Source: Streptomyces longispororuber
Lineage (GTDB): Bacteria; Actinomycetota; Actinomycetes; Streptomycetales; Streptomycetaceae
Assembly: GCF_014656095.1 (NCBI RefSeq)
Contig: NZ_BNBT01000005.1
Coordinates: 62,001-126,000 of the forward strand
Reading direction: 5' to 3'
Length of the DNA: 64,000 nucleotides
Positions 1 to 8,706 of this stretch are shown here, in pieces. Positions within the stretch are counted from its first letter, which is position 1. The number at the start of each line of letters is the position of its first letter. The translations under genes and the position numbers were made by a program. A model generated the notes under the pieces. It was not told the DNA's origin. It saw only the letters and a list, made by a program, of their open reading frames with translations, and ran no database searches.

Positions 1-65
1 CGCTTTGTTCGAAGGGCGGGGGGCTGTGTCTTCGAGACGTCCCTCCTCCCTGCCGCCGTCACGCC

Positions 66-116
66 ACGCCATGCCGCCCCATGCCATGCCCTGCCATGCC
101 ATGCCGCGTCGTGTCG
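66..116. repeat. CCATGCC-rich short tandem stretch
   Basis: Short degenerate tandem copies of ATGCC/CCATGCC fill about 50 bases just before the first gene. They create several ATG triplets in all frames but no convincing coding sequence. Probably a slippage-prone spacer in the 5' untranslated region; no function can be read from it. Confidence 0.6.
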
Positions 117-174
117 TGCCGTGCGGCGCACGAGCTCCGAGAGACCCCCAAGAGACCTACGAAAAGGGACCCCC

Positions 175-720
175 ATGTCACGCAAGAGCCTGGCCGCCGC
201 CGGTCTGCTCGCCACCGCCCTCACCGCCACCCTGGCCCCGTCCGCGCAGGCGGCCTCGGCCTCGATCACGCGGGCCGAGTACGACAAGGTCAAGCTGGGC
301 GCGACCGTCGCCAAGCTGCACTCGACCGCGGGCTCGGGCGCCTGCAAGAAGACCTCGAGCAGCAGCTCGCCCGGCTACTCCAGCAAGACCTACACGTGCA
401 AGGGCAACAAGAGGGGCAGCACGGCGTCCTTCCTGTTCGTCAACAGCAAGCTGGAGCTGAAGTCGCAGGGGGGCCTGGACGGCAGGACGTCCAACGGCAA
501 GATGACGAAGGCCAAGTACAAGAAGATCACCAAGGGCAAGACGGTCGCCCAGATGCACGCGGTCGCGGGCAGGGGCGTGTGCGTGCGCACCGCCGACGCC
601 GAGGCCAAGGGCGCGAAGTCGGCGGTCTACACCTGCGAGCAGAAGTCCCCCTTCGGCGTCGCGTCCTTCTCCTTCACCAACGGCAAGCTGAACGGCCGCA
701 GCCAGTTCGGTCTGCGCTAG
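175..720 (+). CDS. Secreted BLIP-like two-domain protein
   Basis: The protein has 181 residues. A Sec signal peptide covers about residues 1-27 (MSRK, hydrophobic core, cleavage near AQA-A). The mature part is two tandem units of about 75 residues, each opening with ITRAEYDKVKLG or a variant (MTKAKYKKITKG) and each holding one pair of cysteines. The last unit ends GRSQFGL, like the end of the beta-lactamase inhibitor protein BLIP, which has the same duplicated fold and cysteine pairs. The start at 175 is chosen because it opens the signal peptide and follows an AAAAGGGA stretch. Upstream in-frame ATGs would add an unlikely arginine-rich tail. Whether it inhibits a beta-lactamase cannot be told; many BLIP-fold proteins do not. 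Confidence 0.75.
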   Translation: MSRKSLAAAGLLATALTATLAPSAQAASASITRAEYDKVKLGATVAKLHSTAGSGACKKTSSSSSPGYSSKTYTCKGNKRGSTASFLFVNSKLELKSQGGLDGRTSNGKMTKAKYKKITKGKTVAQMHAVAGRGVCVRTADAEAKGAKSAVYTCEQKSPFGVASFSFTNGKLNGRSQFGLR

Positions 721-796
721 GGCACGTCCGGGCAGGGCGCCCGGGCCCGGGCCCGGCCGCGTCGGACCGGCTCGTGCCCGGCCCCGGTGACCCTCC

Positions 797-3283
797 TCAA
801 GGCCGCCGTTGGACGAGCGACACCGACGGCGGCACCGGCGTCCCGCCGAGGCGGGCCTCGAAGGTCAGCGGGTGGTCCACGCCGGAGGGCACCCGTTCGC
901 CCGCCGTGACGGTGAAGGGCACGCCGAACCGCCCGTGCGCGGGCACCCGCACCTCCTCCACCCGCTGGGGCGTCACCCGCCAGCCCTCGGGCGGCCGTAC
1001 CCGGAGCGTGACCGTCCGCGCGACCCGGTCGAAGTTGTAGACGTCGAGGACCATCCGGGTGCGCGCCCCGAGGCGGTACCCGAGCGGCGGCTCCGCGTCG
1101 CCGTCGGCCTTGCCGGGAGCGGAGTCGGCCGCCGCGTACCGCTGGGCCAGGACGATGTGCTCCGCCGGGGAGAGGACCCGCGGCCGGAGCGGGCCGGACG
1201 GGGGCCGCGGCGTGCCGGGCGGCGGCGCGTCCGTCACCAGGTAGAGCGGGTCGCGGGACGCCCGCACGCGCACGGTGCCGCGCCGCGACCGGGGCGGCGC
1301 GGGGTGCGGGGCGCCCATGATGTCGTACACGCGCGTCGCCGCGTCCGGCACCGGCACGTCCACGGTCCGCGTGCGCGGCGCGCACACCACCGTCACCGTG
1401 CGCCCCGCGCCGTCGGCGAAGACGAACCCGGCCGCGCGCGGCAGCAACTCCGCCAGCGTCCGTACGTAGTTGGCCTCGCCGAGGAGCGCGGTCAGCGCGG
1501 CGTACGCGCTGTACGCGGGCAGCGGCTGGAAGGCGCGGCTGAACAGCGCGAACGAGGTGCCCTCGTCCGTGCACGGCGGCCCGCAGAACCAGAACTGCCG
1601 GTCCGTGCCCGCGGCCAGGCTCTCCACGGTCGACAGCACCAGGTAGCGGGCCTGTACGCGCTGCGTGGCGTACGGCAGGTCCGCGCCCGGCTCCGCGGGC
1701 AGGAAGGCGCCGCACTCCGTCATCCACATCGCGAGCCGCCGGGCCGGGGCCCCGTACCGCTCCCGCAGCTCCTGCTGGTCCTCGGGCGCCGACGGCGGCT
1801 CGGGGTCGGGGTCGTCCAGGGGCGGATAGCCGTGGAAGCTCCACACGTCGGCGTACCGCGCCACGTCGTTGCGCAGCATCAGCTCCTGGAAGACGCCCTC
1901 GCCCGCGATGCCCGGCAGCACCACGGGCGGCCCGCCCGGCCGGTCCCGGACGCCGAGCGCCGCCGCCTTCACGTACGCGGCGTGCTGGTCGCCGGTGCTC
2001 GCGGTGTCGTCCACGTCGGGCTCGTTGGAGAGCTGGAGCGCGTCGGCCACGGCCCGCTTGCCGCGTCCGGCGAGGTGGGCGGCGTAGCGGTAGGCGTCAC
2101 GCAGGTCGGCGGGCAGCGGCACGGAGACCGGCGTCAACGCCCAGTCCGGGGGCGGGGACACCACTTCGAGGACTGCCAGGCCGTGCTCGTGAAAGGTGTC
2201 GATGACGGTGTCGTGCACCTCGCTGTCGAAGGGCGCGTGCCGGGCGCGCTGCGCGGCCGGCCAGGAGCTGCCGTCGCGGACGCACCCGACGCCCATCGCG
2301 GCGACGGCCGAGGCGAGCGCGGGCAGCCGCGCGGGCGGGACAAGCGCGAACGTGGCCACGTTGACGCCGAAGCGGTTCGCAGGGCCGGACACCGCACGGC
2401 GCGCGGGCAGCCGGGCGAACCGCCCGGTGACGGTGGACCGCGGGGACGTGCTCAGGGCCGCGACGGCGCGGTAGGCCCCCGGCGGCAGCGGGGGCAGGGG
2501 CGCCGCGGCCCCGGTGGCCCCCGCCGGGACGCGCACCGAGCCGGAGGCGACCCGCCGCGAGGAATAGTCGAGGACACGGTAGGAGACGGTCAACGGCTCG
2601 GGCGCCGACGCGTTCAGCTCGAAGCGCAAGGGCGCGTGCTCGCCGTCGCGGTGGTGGCCGAGACCGGCCGCCGGATCCCCGGCGTGCACCCGGCGCAGGG
2701 CCACCGGGACACGGGTGAGCGTGAACTCGTCCAGCAGGAAGCGGTATCCGGTGTACGTGTCCAGGACCGTCGGCCCGTCCACCCTGAACGTGACGGTGTT
2801 GGCGCCCCGGCACAGCTCGACGTCGCCGAGCGCGACCCGGGACAGCGCGCCCCAGGCCCTGGGCGACTCGTACCAGTGGGGCTGGGAGTGGGCGAGCGGC
2901 ACCGGCTCGCCGCCGTTGACCGCCAGGCGGACGTACGAGCCGGGCTCCTCGGCGCCGGGCCGCTCCACGGGCACGGAGGTGACCGCCTCCAGACGGTACG
3001 GCCCGGCCGCCGGGGCCGTCACGGTGTACGTGGCGTACCAACCGCCCCCGGCGGGCGGGGGGTCGGCGGTGGCCAGCGCCAGGTACGCGCCGCCCGAGGC
3101 GCGGCGGTCGCGGGCGACGGGGAGGGTGGTGCGGGTGGGGAACTCCCCCTGAACGCTGATGATTTGCCGGTCCGGGGGTCGGCCCGCGGTGGCGTTCCTG
3201 GCCGTGGCCGCTGCGGACCCGGCCGCCAGGGCAAGTCCGGTGGCGATGCCTCCCGTGACGGCGGTGCGTCGGTCGATGCTCAT
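797..3283 (-). CDS. Secreted cellulase/GH39-like glycoside hydrolase
   Basis: The protein has 828 residues. The N-terminus has a Tat-like signal (DRRTAVTGG followed by an Ala/Gly-rich hydrophobic stretch and AAATA). Residues about 45-195 look like a carbohydrate-binding or jelly-roll module, and 200-295 a beta-sandwich. From about 300 a TIM-barrel glycosidase domain follows, with SNEP (Glu421, likely acid/base) and MTECG (Glu523, likely nucleophile), the two-glutamate pattern of clan GH-A. The C-terminus adds beta-sandwich domains. Substrate is not evident. It is transcribed divergently from the histidine kinase at 3405, with about 120 bases between the starts. Confidence 0.7.
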   Translation of the reverse strand: MSIDRRTAVTGGIATGLALAAGSAAATARNATAGRPPDRQIISVQGEFPTRTTLPVARDRRASGGAYLALATADPPPAGGGWYATYTVTAPAAGPYRLEAVTSVPVERPGAEEPGSYVRLAVNGGEPVPLAHSQPHWYESPRAWGALSRVALGDVELCRGANTVTFRVDGPTVLDTYTGYRFLLDEFTLTRVPVALRRVHAGDPAAGLGHHRDGEHAPLRFELNASAPEPLTVSYRVLDYSSRRVASGSVRVPAGATGAAAPLPPLPPGAYRAVAALSTSPRSTVTGRFARLPARRAVSGPANRFGVNVATFALVPPARLPALASAVAAMGVGCVRDGSSWPAAQRARHAPFDSEVHDTVIDTFHEHGLAVLEVVSPPPDWALTPVSVPLPADLRDAYRYAAHLAGRGKRAVADALQLSNEPDVDDTASTGDQHAAYVKAAALGVRDRPGGPPVVLPGIAGEGVFQELMLRNDVARYADVWSFHGYPPLDDPDPEPPSAPEDQQELRERYGAPARRLAMWMTECGAFLPAEPGADLPYATQRVQARYLVLSTVESLAAGTDRQFWFCGPPCTDEGTSFALFSRAFQPLPAYSAYAALTALLGEANYVRTLAELLPRAAGFVFADGAGRTVTVVCAPRTRTVDVPVPDAATRVYDIMGAPHPAPPRSRRGTVRVRASRDPLYLVTDAPPPGTPRPPSGPLRPRVLSPAEHIVLAQRYAAADSAPGKADGDAEPPLGYRLGARTRMVLDVYNFDRVARTVTLRVRPPEGWRVTPQRVEEVRVPAHGRFGVPFTVTAGERVPSGVDHPLTFEARLGGTPVPPSVSLVQRRP

Positions 3284-3404
3284 GGGTCAAGGACACCGTG
3301 GCCGGGGCGGGGTCGCGTCCTGCGCGGGCAGGGGTCCGGCACCGGCCAGAGGGCCGGTCTCTCCTCCACCCCTGGGTGGAGAAGGGCGCCGGTAGGGTCG
3401 CGGT

Positions 3405-5663
3405 GTGGGACGGGGACCGACGGGTGCGGGGCCGGGCGGGCCGAGGGCCGCCGATGTGGTGGTTCCCGCGCTGCTCGTGGCGGGACATGTGGCGGCGGTC
3501 GTCCTGGGCGGGGTCCTCGACGGTTTCCCGGGCGGGGCCGGAGGCGAGGGCGGAGCCGGGGGCGGGGGAGGCGGCGCGGGCGCGGCCTGGCAGTCGGCTG
3601 TCGGGTCTCTCGTGGTGGTCCTGGCCGCGGCGGCCCTGGTGCGGCGGAGGACGGCCCCGGCACCGGTGTGCTGCGCCGCGCTCTGCGCCGACGTGGTGAC
3701 ACGGGCGCTGCTGCCCCAGTCGGTCCTGACGGCCGCGCTGCCCGTCGCCGTCTGGGTGGCGCTGTACTCCCTGTCCGTGCACCGGCCGGTGCGCCTCGCC
3801 CTGCCCGTCGCCGCCCTCGCGACGGCGGCGACACCGCTGCCCGGCGCGGGCGGTGACCTGGCCGGGCCCCTGCTCGACGACCTCGTCGCGGGGGCCCTGC
3901 TGCACGCGGCCGTCGTCCTTGGCGGGCGCCTGTGGGCCCACCGGAAGGCCGGGCGCGCCCGCGCCCTGGCGCGCCTGGCCGACGTGGCGGGCGAACGCCG
4001 AGTCGCGGCGGCCGCCGAGCGCGAACGGCTCGCCCGCGACCTGCACGACACCGCGGGGCACCACTTCACCGCCCTGGCCGTGCAGGGCGCGGCGGCGCGG
4101 CGTCTCCTCGACGCCCACCCCGAACTGGCCGACGAGGCCCTCGCCGCGGGCGCCGCGGTGGGCCGCGACGTGCTGGCCGCCCTCGGAGCCATGGTCGCGG
4201 CGGCCGCCGACGTACCGGACGAGGGGGACGGCGGGGGCGACGAAGGCGGTGGGGGCGGTGGGGGCGGCGGGGCCCGGAGGGGTGAGGGGTCCGAGAGGAC
4301 GGTGGGGGCTTCGGGGGTTGAGGGGGCCGAGAAAGCTCTGGGAGCCGAGAGGGTTGAAGGCACGGAGAGGGATGAGGCCACGGAGAGGGGTGAGGGCACG
4401 GAGAGGGACGATCGGAACGCCGGGCTGCACGACGTCCTGCCGTCCCTGTGCGCGGGCCTGGAACGCCTCGGCACGCCCGTGTCCCTCGACCTCCACGGAC
4501 GCCCCCGCGCCCTGCCGCCCGACGTCCGCGTGACGGCTTACCGTGTCGTGCAGGAGTCGCTGACCAACGCCATGCGGTACGCCGCCGGGGCACCGGTCAC
4601 GGTACAAGTACGCCAGGGTCTCGTGGAGTTGACGGTCGCGGTGACCAACGCCCCCGCCCCGCGGCCCGCCGGAGGTGCCACGGCGTGGGGCAGCGGCCGG
4701 GGCCTCGGGCTCCTGCGGGAGCGGGTGGCGGCGCTGGGCGGGAGGCTGACGGCGGGGCCGGGGGCGCACGGGGGCTGGACCGTGGCCGCGAGCCTGCCGA
4801 CCCCCGTACGGCGCGCCCGGCGCGCGTGGTGGCCGAGGGCGCTGGACGTGGCGGCGTTCACGGCCTGCGCGGCGGGGCCCCTGCTCGCGACGGCGGCGGG
4901 GCCCTTCGCCGCAGCCGCGCGAGGCGGCCCCGAACTCGCTGCCCTGGCCTGCCTCTTGACGGCGCACGCGGCCCCCCTGCTGCTGCGCCGCCGGGCCCCC
5001 GCGACAGCCCTCGCGGCCCTGCTCGCCGTGTCCCTGGCCTGGTCGGCGGCCACGGCCGCGGGCGTCCTCGGCTTCGCCTGGCTGACGGCGCTGGCCCTCG
5101 CGTGGCCGGGCGAACTGATCGCCCTGCACGCGGTCGGGGCGTACGGGCCCGCCCGCGCGACCTGGCCCGCGCCGGTGGCGGTGGGCGTCGTCGGCGGGAC
5201 GGAGCTCGGGCTCGCGGTGGTGGCCGACCCGGCCGAGGCGGCGGGCTTCGGCACCGTGGCCGTGACGACGGCCCTGGGGCTGGCGGCGGTGCCCTGGCTG
5301 CTGCCGGTCTGGGGCCTCGGCCTGCTGGCGCGGGCCCGGCGCGGCGAGGGCGGCCCGTGGGAGCGGCGCGTGCTCGACGCGGTTGCCGTACGCGTCGGCG
5401 ACGCGGCCGCCGGCGAACGGCGCCGCGTCGCCACGGCCCTGCACGGCACGGTCGTCGGCCACGCGGTACGGCTGGTGCGCAGCGCCGAGGCGGGCCTCGC
5501 CGGGACGGCCGACCGCAGCTCGGCGCTTGCGGAGATGACGACCGCCGCGCGCGGGGCGCTGGCCGGGCTGCGGGACCTGCTGGACGCACTGGACGCCCGC
5601 GCGCCCGCGCCGGGCCTGGGGAAACCGGATGCCGCGCACTCCCAGCCGGACGAGGGCCGTTGA
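3405..5663 (+). CDS. Two-component sensor histidine kinase with duplicated kinase half
   Basis: The protein has 752 residues and a GTG start. Residues 10-180 are hydrophobic membrane segments. A HisKA_3 dimerisation helix follows with ERLARDLHDTAG (phospho-acceptor His214), then a Gly/Glu-rich linker at about 270-335 and an HATPase_c domain (N-box VQESLTNAMRY near 380, then LGLLRERVAALGG). The C-terminal third is unusual: a second set of membrane helices (about 480-650) and a second HisKA_3-like helix (RRRVATALHGTVVGHA, His680), but no second ATPase domain before the stop. No response-regulator gene is adjacent; the nearest is the NarL type at 10610, and pairing is speculative. Confidence 0.85.
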   Translation: MGRGPTGAGPGGPRAADVVVPALLVAGHVAAVVLGGVLDGFPGGAGGEGGAGGGGGGAGAAWQSAVGSLVVVLAAAALVRRRTAPAPVCCAALCADVVTRALLPQSVLTAALPVAVWVALYSLSVHRPVRLALPVAALATAATPLPGAGGDLAGPLLDDLVAGALLHAAVVLGGRLWAHRKAGRARALARLADVAGERRVAAAAERERLARDLHDTAGHHFTALAVQGAAARRLLDAHPELADEALAAGAAVGRDVLAALGAMVAAAADVPDEGDGGGDEGGGGGGGGGARRGEGSERTVGASGVEGAEKALGAERVEGTERDEATERGEGTERDDRNAGLHDVLPSLCAGLERLGTPVSLDLHGRPRALPPDVRVTAYRVVQESLTNAMRYAAGAPVTVQVRQGLVELTVAVTNAPAPRPAGGATAWGSGRGLGLLRERVAALGGRLTAGPGAHGGWTVAASLPTPVRRARRAWWPRALDVAAFTACAAGPLLATAAGPFAAAARGGPELAALACLLTAHAAPLLLRRRAPATALAALLAVSLAWSAATAAGVLGFAWLTALALAWPGELIALHAVGAYGPARATWPAPVAVGVVGGTELGLAVVADPAEAAGFGTVAVTTALGLAAVPWLLPVWGLGLLARARRGEGGPWERRVLDAVAVRVGDAAAGERRRVATALHGTVVGHAVRLVRSAEAGLAGTADRSSALAEMTTAARGALAGLRDLLDALDARAPAPGLGKPDAAHSQPDEGR

Positions 5664-5843
5664 GCGAGGCCGCACCGGCGTGCCGCACCACCGCCGTACC
5701 GGCGTGTCGTACCGCCGGTGCCGCACCACCGGCGCTCGTCCCAACTAGGACATGATCTGACCTACTTGAGTCCTACTGTCGTCGTGTTGCGAGGCCCGGC
5801 ACGCACCGCGTCGGGCAGGACGGCACGAGGGGACGAGAGAACC

Positions 5844-6368
5844 ATGGAGAACACCGCACCCGAGGGGTACACCAGCGTCGCGCCGTGGGTGGTCACCGAC
5901 GACACCGGCGCGCTGCTGGACTTCGTCGCCGCCGCGTTCGGCGGGGAGGAGCTCGCGCGGGTGCCGGTCGAGGACGGCACCATCGGGCACGGCGAGATCC
6001 GCGTCGGCGACACGGTCGTGCTGGCCTTCGACCGGCGGCCCGACTGGCCGGTGATGCCCTCGCTGCTGCGGGTGTACGTCCCCGACGCGGACGCCGCGGT
6101 GGACGCCGCCGTCGCGCACGGCGGGCGGATCGTCACCGAGGTCCGCGACAGCGCGTGGGGCGACCGCGGCGGCCGCGTACGGGACCCCTTCGGCAACATC
6201 TGGTGGGTGATGAGCCGCCAGGAGGAGGTCACGCCGGAGCAGGCCTGGGAACGGATGTCCGAGCCGAAGTACGTCGAGGCCATGCGCGTGGCGCAGGAGA
6301 CGCTGGACGTGGAGCTCAGCGGCCGCGAGACGGGCATCGCGAGCCGTCCGGTGGGGCCGCGTAACTGA
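5844..6368 (+). CDS. VOC-family (glyoxalase/PhnB-like) protein
   Basis: The protein has 174 residues. It carries a single VOC domain of the PhnB/YdfO type: a bleomycin-resistance-like fold with FVAAAFGGEEL near the N-terminus and RDPFGNIWWVMS, the usual C-terminal strand motif. The C-terminal tail (EVTPEQAWERMSEPKY) is shared by many PhnB-like actinobacterial proteins. The ATG at 5844 is preferred because the ORF upstream lacks family sequence. Substrate unknown. It converges on the hydrolase gene, with a terminator hairpin in between. Confidence 0.8.
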   Translation: MENTAPEGYTSVAPWVVTDDTGALLDFVAAAFGGEELARVPVEDGTIGHGEIRVGDTVVLAFDRRPDWPVMPSLLRVYVPDADAAVDAAVAHGGRIVTEVRDSAWGDRGGRVRDPFGNIWWVMSRQEEVTPEQAWERMSEPKYVEAMRVAQETLDVELSGRETGIASRPVGPRN

Positions 6369-6393
6369 ACTCAGCGTCATTGACGGGAGCTGA

Positions 6394-6415
6394 CGGCCCC
6401 CTCAGTGAGGGGCCG
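6394..6415. terminator. Bidirectional terminator hairpin
   Basis: The arms CGGCCCCCTCA and TGAGGGGCCG pair with one bulged C and a one-base loop. It lies between the converging VOC and hydrolase genes. There is no U-tract, as is usual in high-GC actinomycetes. Confidence 0.6.
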
Positions 6416-6491
6416 GGCCGGACGCGGGGGCGGCCGCACGAGCGCGCGTGTCCAGCCGGGCCGGGCGGGGGCGCGCCCGCGTCCACGCGGT

Positions 6492-7274
6492 TCACGCCGC
6501 GGCCGTGACCGTGGCGAGCGCGGAGCGGAGCGCGGCGTTGAAGCGGTCGGGGAACTCCTGGTGGGGCATGTGGCCGGCGCCGGCGAGCACGGTGAGGCCG
6601 GCGCCGGGGGTGAGGGCGGCACAGGTTCGGGCCACCTCCAGGGGGATCGCGGCGTCCAGCTCGCCGTGGACGTAGTGGACCGGCACGCGGAGGCCGGGCA
6701 GCGCGGGACGCGGGTCGTAACCCCGGGCGGCGGCCTGGTGCTCGTCGATGTGGACGCCGGAGTCCAGGATCTGGCGGACGGTCCGCTCCACGAGCGCGGG
6801 CGCGGTGCCCGGCGCGTACCACCCCGGCACCCAGGAGGTGACCGTGCCGGTCCGGTCGCGGCGCAGCCGGGTCAGCAGCTCCGCCTGGTCCTGGGGCCGC
6901 GTCGACGGCCAGTACGCCGGGGCCCCCACCGGGATCACACCGGCCGCCAAGTCGGGCCGGTGCAGGGCGAGTTCCGTCGCGAACGTCCCGCCGATCGACG
7001 AGCCGACGACCACCGGCCGGTCCAGCCGCAGCGCGTCGATCAGTGCCACCAGGTCGGCGACCACCCCGGCGATGGTGTTGCCCCGCCGGGGGTGGGCCGA
7101 CCGGCCGCAGCCCCGCCAGTCCACGGTGACCACCCGGTGGTCCCGGGCGAAGTCGGGCACCTGGGCGTCCCAGGCCCGGCCGCTGGTGCCCCAGCCGTGC
7201 AGGAAGAGCAGCGCGGGGCCGCTCCCCTGGTCCTCGTAGTGGAGCGTGGTGTCGTCGACGTGCAGGCTGGGCAT
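6492..7274 (-). CDS. Alpha/beta-fold hydrolase
   Basis: The protein has 260 residues. It has an alpha/beta hydrolase fold with the oxyanion stretch LFLHGWGTSGRAW, nucleophile elbow GSSIGG, a likely acid in HGELDAAIP and the catalytic His in AGAGHMPHQE. This is the esterase / carboxylesterase / haloperoxidase-like group; substrate cannot be assigned. The ATG at 7274 starts the family sequence and has AGGAGA upstream on the minus strand. Longer in-frame starts encode only Arg/Pro-rich sequence. It is divergent from the LysR gene at 7505, the classical arrangement of a LysR target. Confidence 0.8.
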   Translation of the reverse strand: MPSLHVDDTTLHYEDQGSGPALLFLHGWGTSGRAWDAQVPDFARDHRVVTVDWRGCGRSAHPRRGNTIAGVVADLVALIDALRLDRPVVVGSSIGGTFATELALHRPDLAAGVIPVGAPAYWPSTRPQDQAELLTRLRRDRTGTVTSWVPGWYAPGTAPALVERTVRQILDSGVHIDEHQAAARGYDPRPALPGLRVPVHYVHGELDAAIPLEVARTCAALTPGAGLTVLAGAGHMPHQEFPDRFNAALRSALATVTAAA

Positions 7275-7391
7275 GGTTCTCCTCTGTTCCGGGGGGTGTC
7301 CCGTGGGCTGCACCGGGACTGCCCCATGGGCTGTGCCGCGGGCTCTCGCGGGCTCCCGCGGGCCACGGCTTCGCGGCGTCCTCAGCCAACC

Positions 7392-7451
7392 GTGATCACC
7401 TCCGCCGACCAAGGGGCGTCCCGCGCCTAAACTGATCGCGAACGGTGATCA
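7392..7451. promoter_or_regulatory. Candidate LysR operator region
   Basis: Three GTGATCA/ACTGATC elements lie in the divergent spacer at 7392-7398, 7431-7437 and 7445-7451. The last two form an inverted repeat, TGATC-N9-GATCA. This has LysR-box geometry (T-N11-A type dyad) plus an upstream half-site about four helical turns away, so it could control both the hydrolase and lysR genes. Confidence 0.5.
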
Positions 7452-7504
7452 ATGCTGGTCACGGCGGGCGTGAGGCAGGTGGACGAAGGGGAGGGCGGGG
7501 AGCC

Positions 7505-8410
7505 ATGGAGCTGCGTCAGTTGCGCTACTTCCTCACCGTGGCGGAGGAGCTGCACTTCGGCCGTGCCGCCGAGCGGCTGCACATCGCGCAGTCCGCGGTC
7601 AGCCAGCAGCTCCGCCGCCTCGAACGGGAACTGGGGGCCGAGCTGTTCACCCGTACCACCCGTGTCGTCCGGCTCACCGAGGCCGGCGACCGGCTCCTGC
7701 CGTACGCCAGGGAGATGCTGGCCCTCCAGGCCCGGGCCAGGGAGGCCGTCGACGACCTGCGCGCCGAAGGGGCCGCCACGGTGCGCCTCGGCACCAGCGC
7801 GGGTCTGGGGGCCCGCCTGGACGCCGTGCTCACCGCGTTCGGCGGGCACGCCGGAGCGGCCCAGGTGGAACTCGTCACCGGCAGCGTCGAGCACCGCCTG
7901 GCGCAGGTGCGGACCGGTGACCTGGACGCGGCCCTGCTGCGCGGCGAACGGACCCCCGAACCCGGGCTCGAGTTCCTGCCGCTGTGGGAGGACGCGCTGC
8001 TGGCGGCGCTGCCCGCGAGCCACGAGCTGGCCGCCCTGGAGACGGTCGAGCTGGCCCGGCTCGCGGAGCTGCCGCTGCGGCTCGCCCCGCGCTCGCGCAA
8101 CCCCGCCCTCCACGACCTGGTGGTGCGCTCCTGCCGGGCGGCCGGTTACACGCCCGTGCCGGGGCCGGAGTTCACCAACGACCAGGACACGCTCGCCGCC
8201 ATCGGCCACGGCAGACCGACCTGGACGGTCTTCTACGCCCCGCATGCCCGCCAACTGCCTGTACCCGGCGTGGTGTTCCGCCCCTTGAGCGGACCGGAAC
8301 CCACCATGCCGACGTACCTCGTGGTGCGCGACGGCCCGCCAGGAGCCGCGCTCCGCGCCTTGATCGAAGCCTGCTACGAGGCGGCCGAGGCGACCCCGGT
8401 GCGAGGCTGA
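7505..8410 (+). CDS. LysR-family transcriptional regulator
   Basis: The protein has 301 residues. The N-terminal winged HTH (MELRQLRYFLTVAEELHFGR... SAVSQQLRRLE) is typical of LysR. Residues 90-290 are the periplasmic-binding-like effector domain. The ATG at 7505 is the normal LysR start and has GGGGAG just upstream; the longer ORF start at 7445 would overlap the operator. Divergent from the alpha/beta hydrolase at 7274, its probable target. Confidence 0.9.
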   Translation: MELRQLRYFLTVAEELHFGRAAERLHIAQSAVSQQLRRLERELGAELFTRTTRVVRLTEAGDRLLPYAREMLALQARAREAVDDLRAEGAATVRLGTSAGLGARLDAVLTAFGGHAGAAQVELVTGSVEHRLAQVRTGDLDAALLRGERTPEPGLEFLPLWEDALLAALPASHELAALETVELARLAELPLRLAPRSRNPALHDLVVRSCRAAGYTPVPGPEFTNDQDTLAAIGHGRPTWTVFYAPHARQLPVPGVVFRPLSGPEPTMPTYLVVRDGPPGAALRALIEACYEAAEATPVRG

Positions 8411-8632
8411 GGGGGGCGCGGCGCCCCGGCCGTCCGCGCGCGTCCGCCGTGCGGAAGCCGAGCAGCACCTGGCGGCTCGTCCGGGACACGAGGCTGCCGG
8501 AGGCATGGTCGGCGAAGGGGAGTCCGGGCACCGGGGTGGCACCTCCGCGGCGCACGGCACGGCGCCGAGGGCGCCGCCGAACGCACCATCCGCACAAGCC
8601 CCTTGGCCGGATCGCGACGGTCCCACCACACG

Positions 8633-8656
8633 GCAAGTTAGGGTGACCTAACTTGC
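8633..8656. promoter_or_regulatory. Palindrome resembling a DmdR/IdeR iron box
   Basis: Perfect 10-base arms (GCAAGTTAGG and CCTAACTTGC) flank GTGA. The core TTAGG-N4-CCTAA matches the inner part of the actinobacterial iron-box consensus; aligned end to end with the desA-type box, I count 14 of 19 identities. It sits about 50 bases upstream of the O-methyltransferase start, where a repressor could block transcription. Confidence 0.5.
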
Positions 8657-8706
8657 GCGGCTCGCGGGGGACGGCGCGCGTCCGGAGCGGAGATGGGGAG
8701 GCAGCG

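Noticed and set aside
2097..5744. 1215-codon open frame on the minus strand opposite the histidine kinase
   Set aside because: Pure Arg/Pro/Ala/Gly composition with no domain motifs; it is the high-GC shadow of two real genes.
8411..8632. Possible gene remnant on the minus strand (GLPFADHASGSLVSRTSRQV)
   Set aside because: No family could be recognised and there is no start; treated as spacer.
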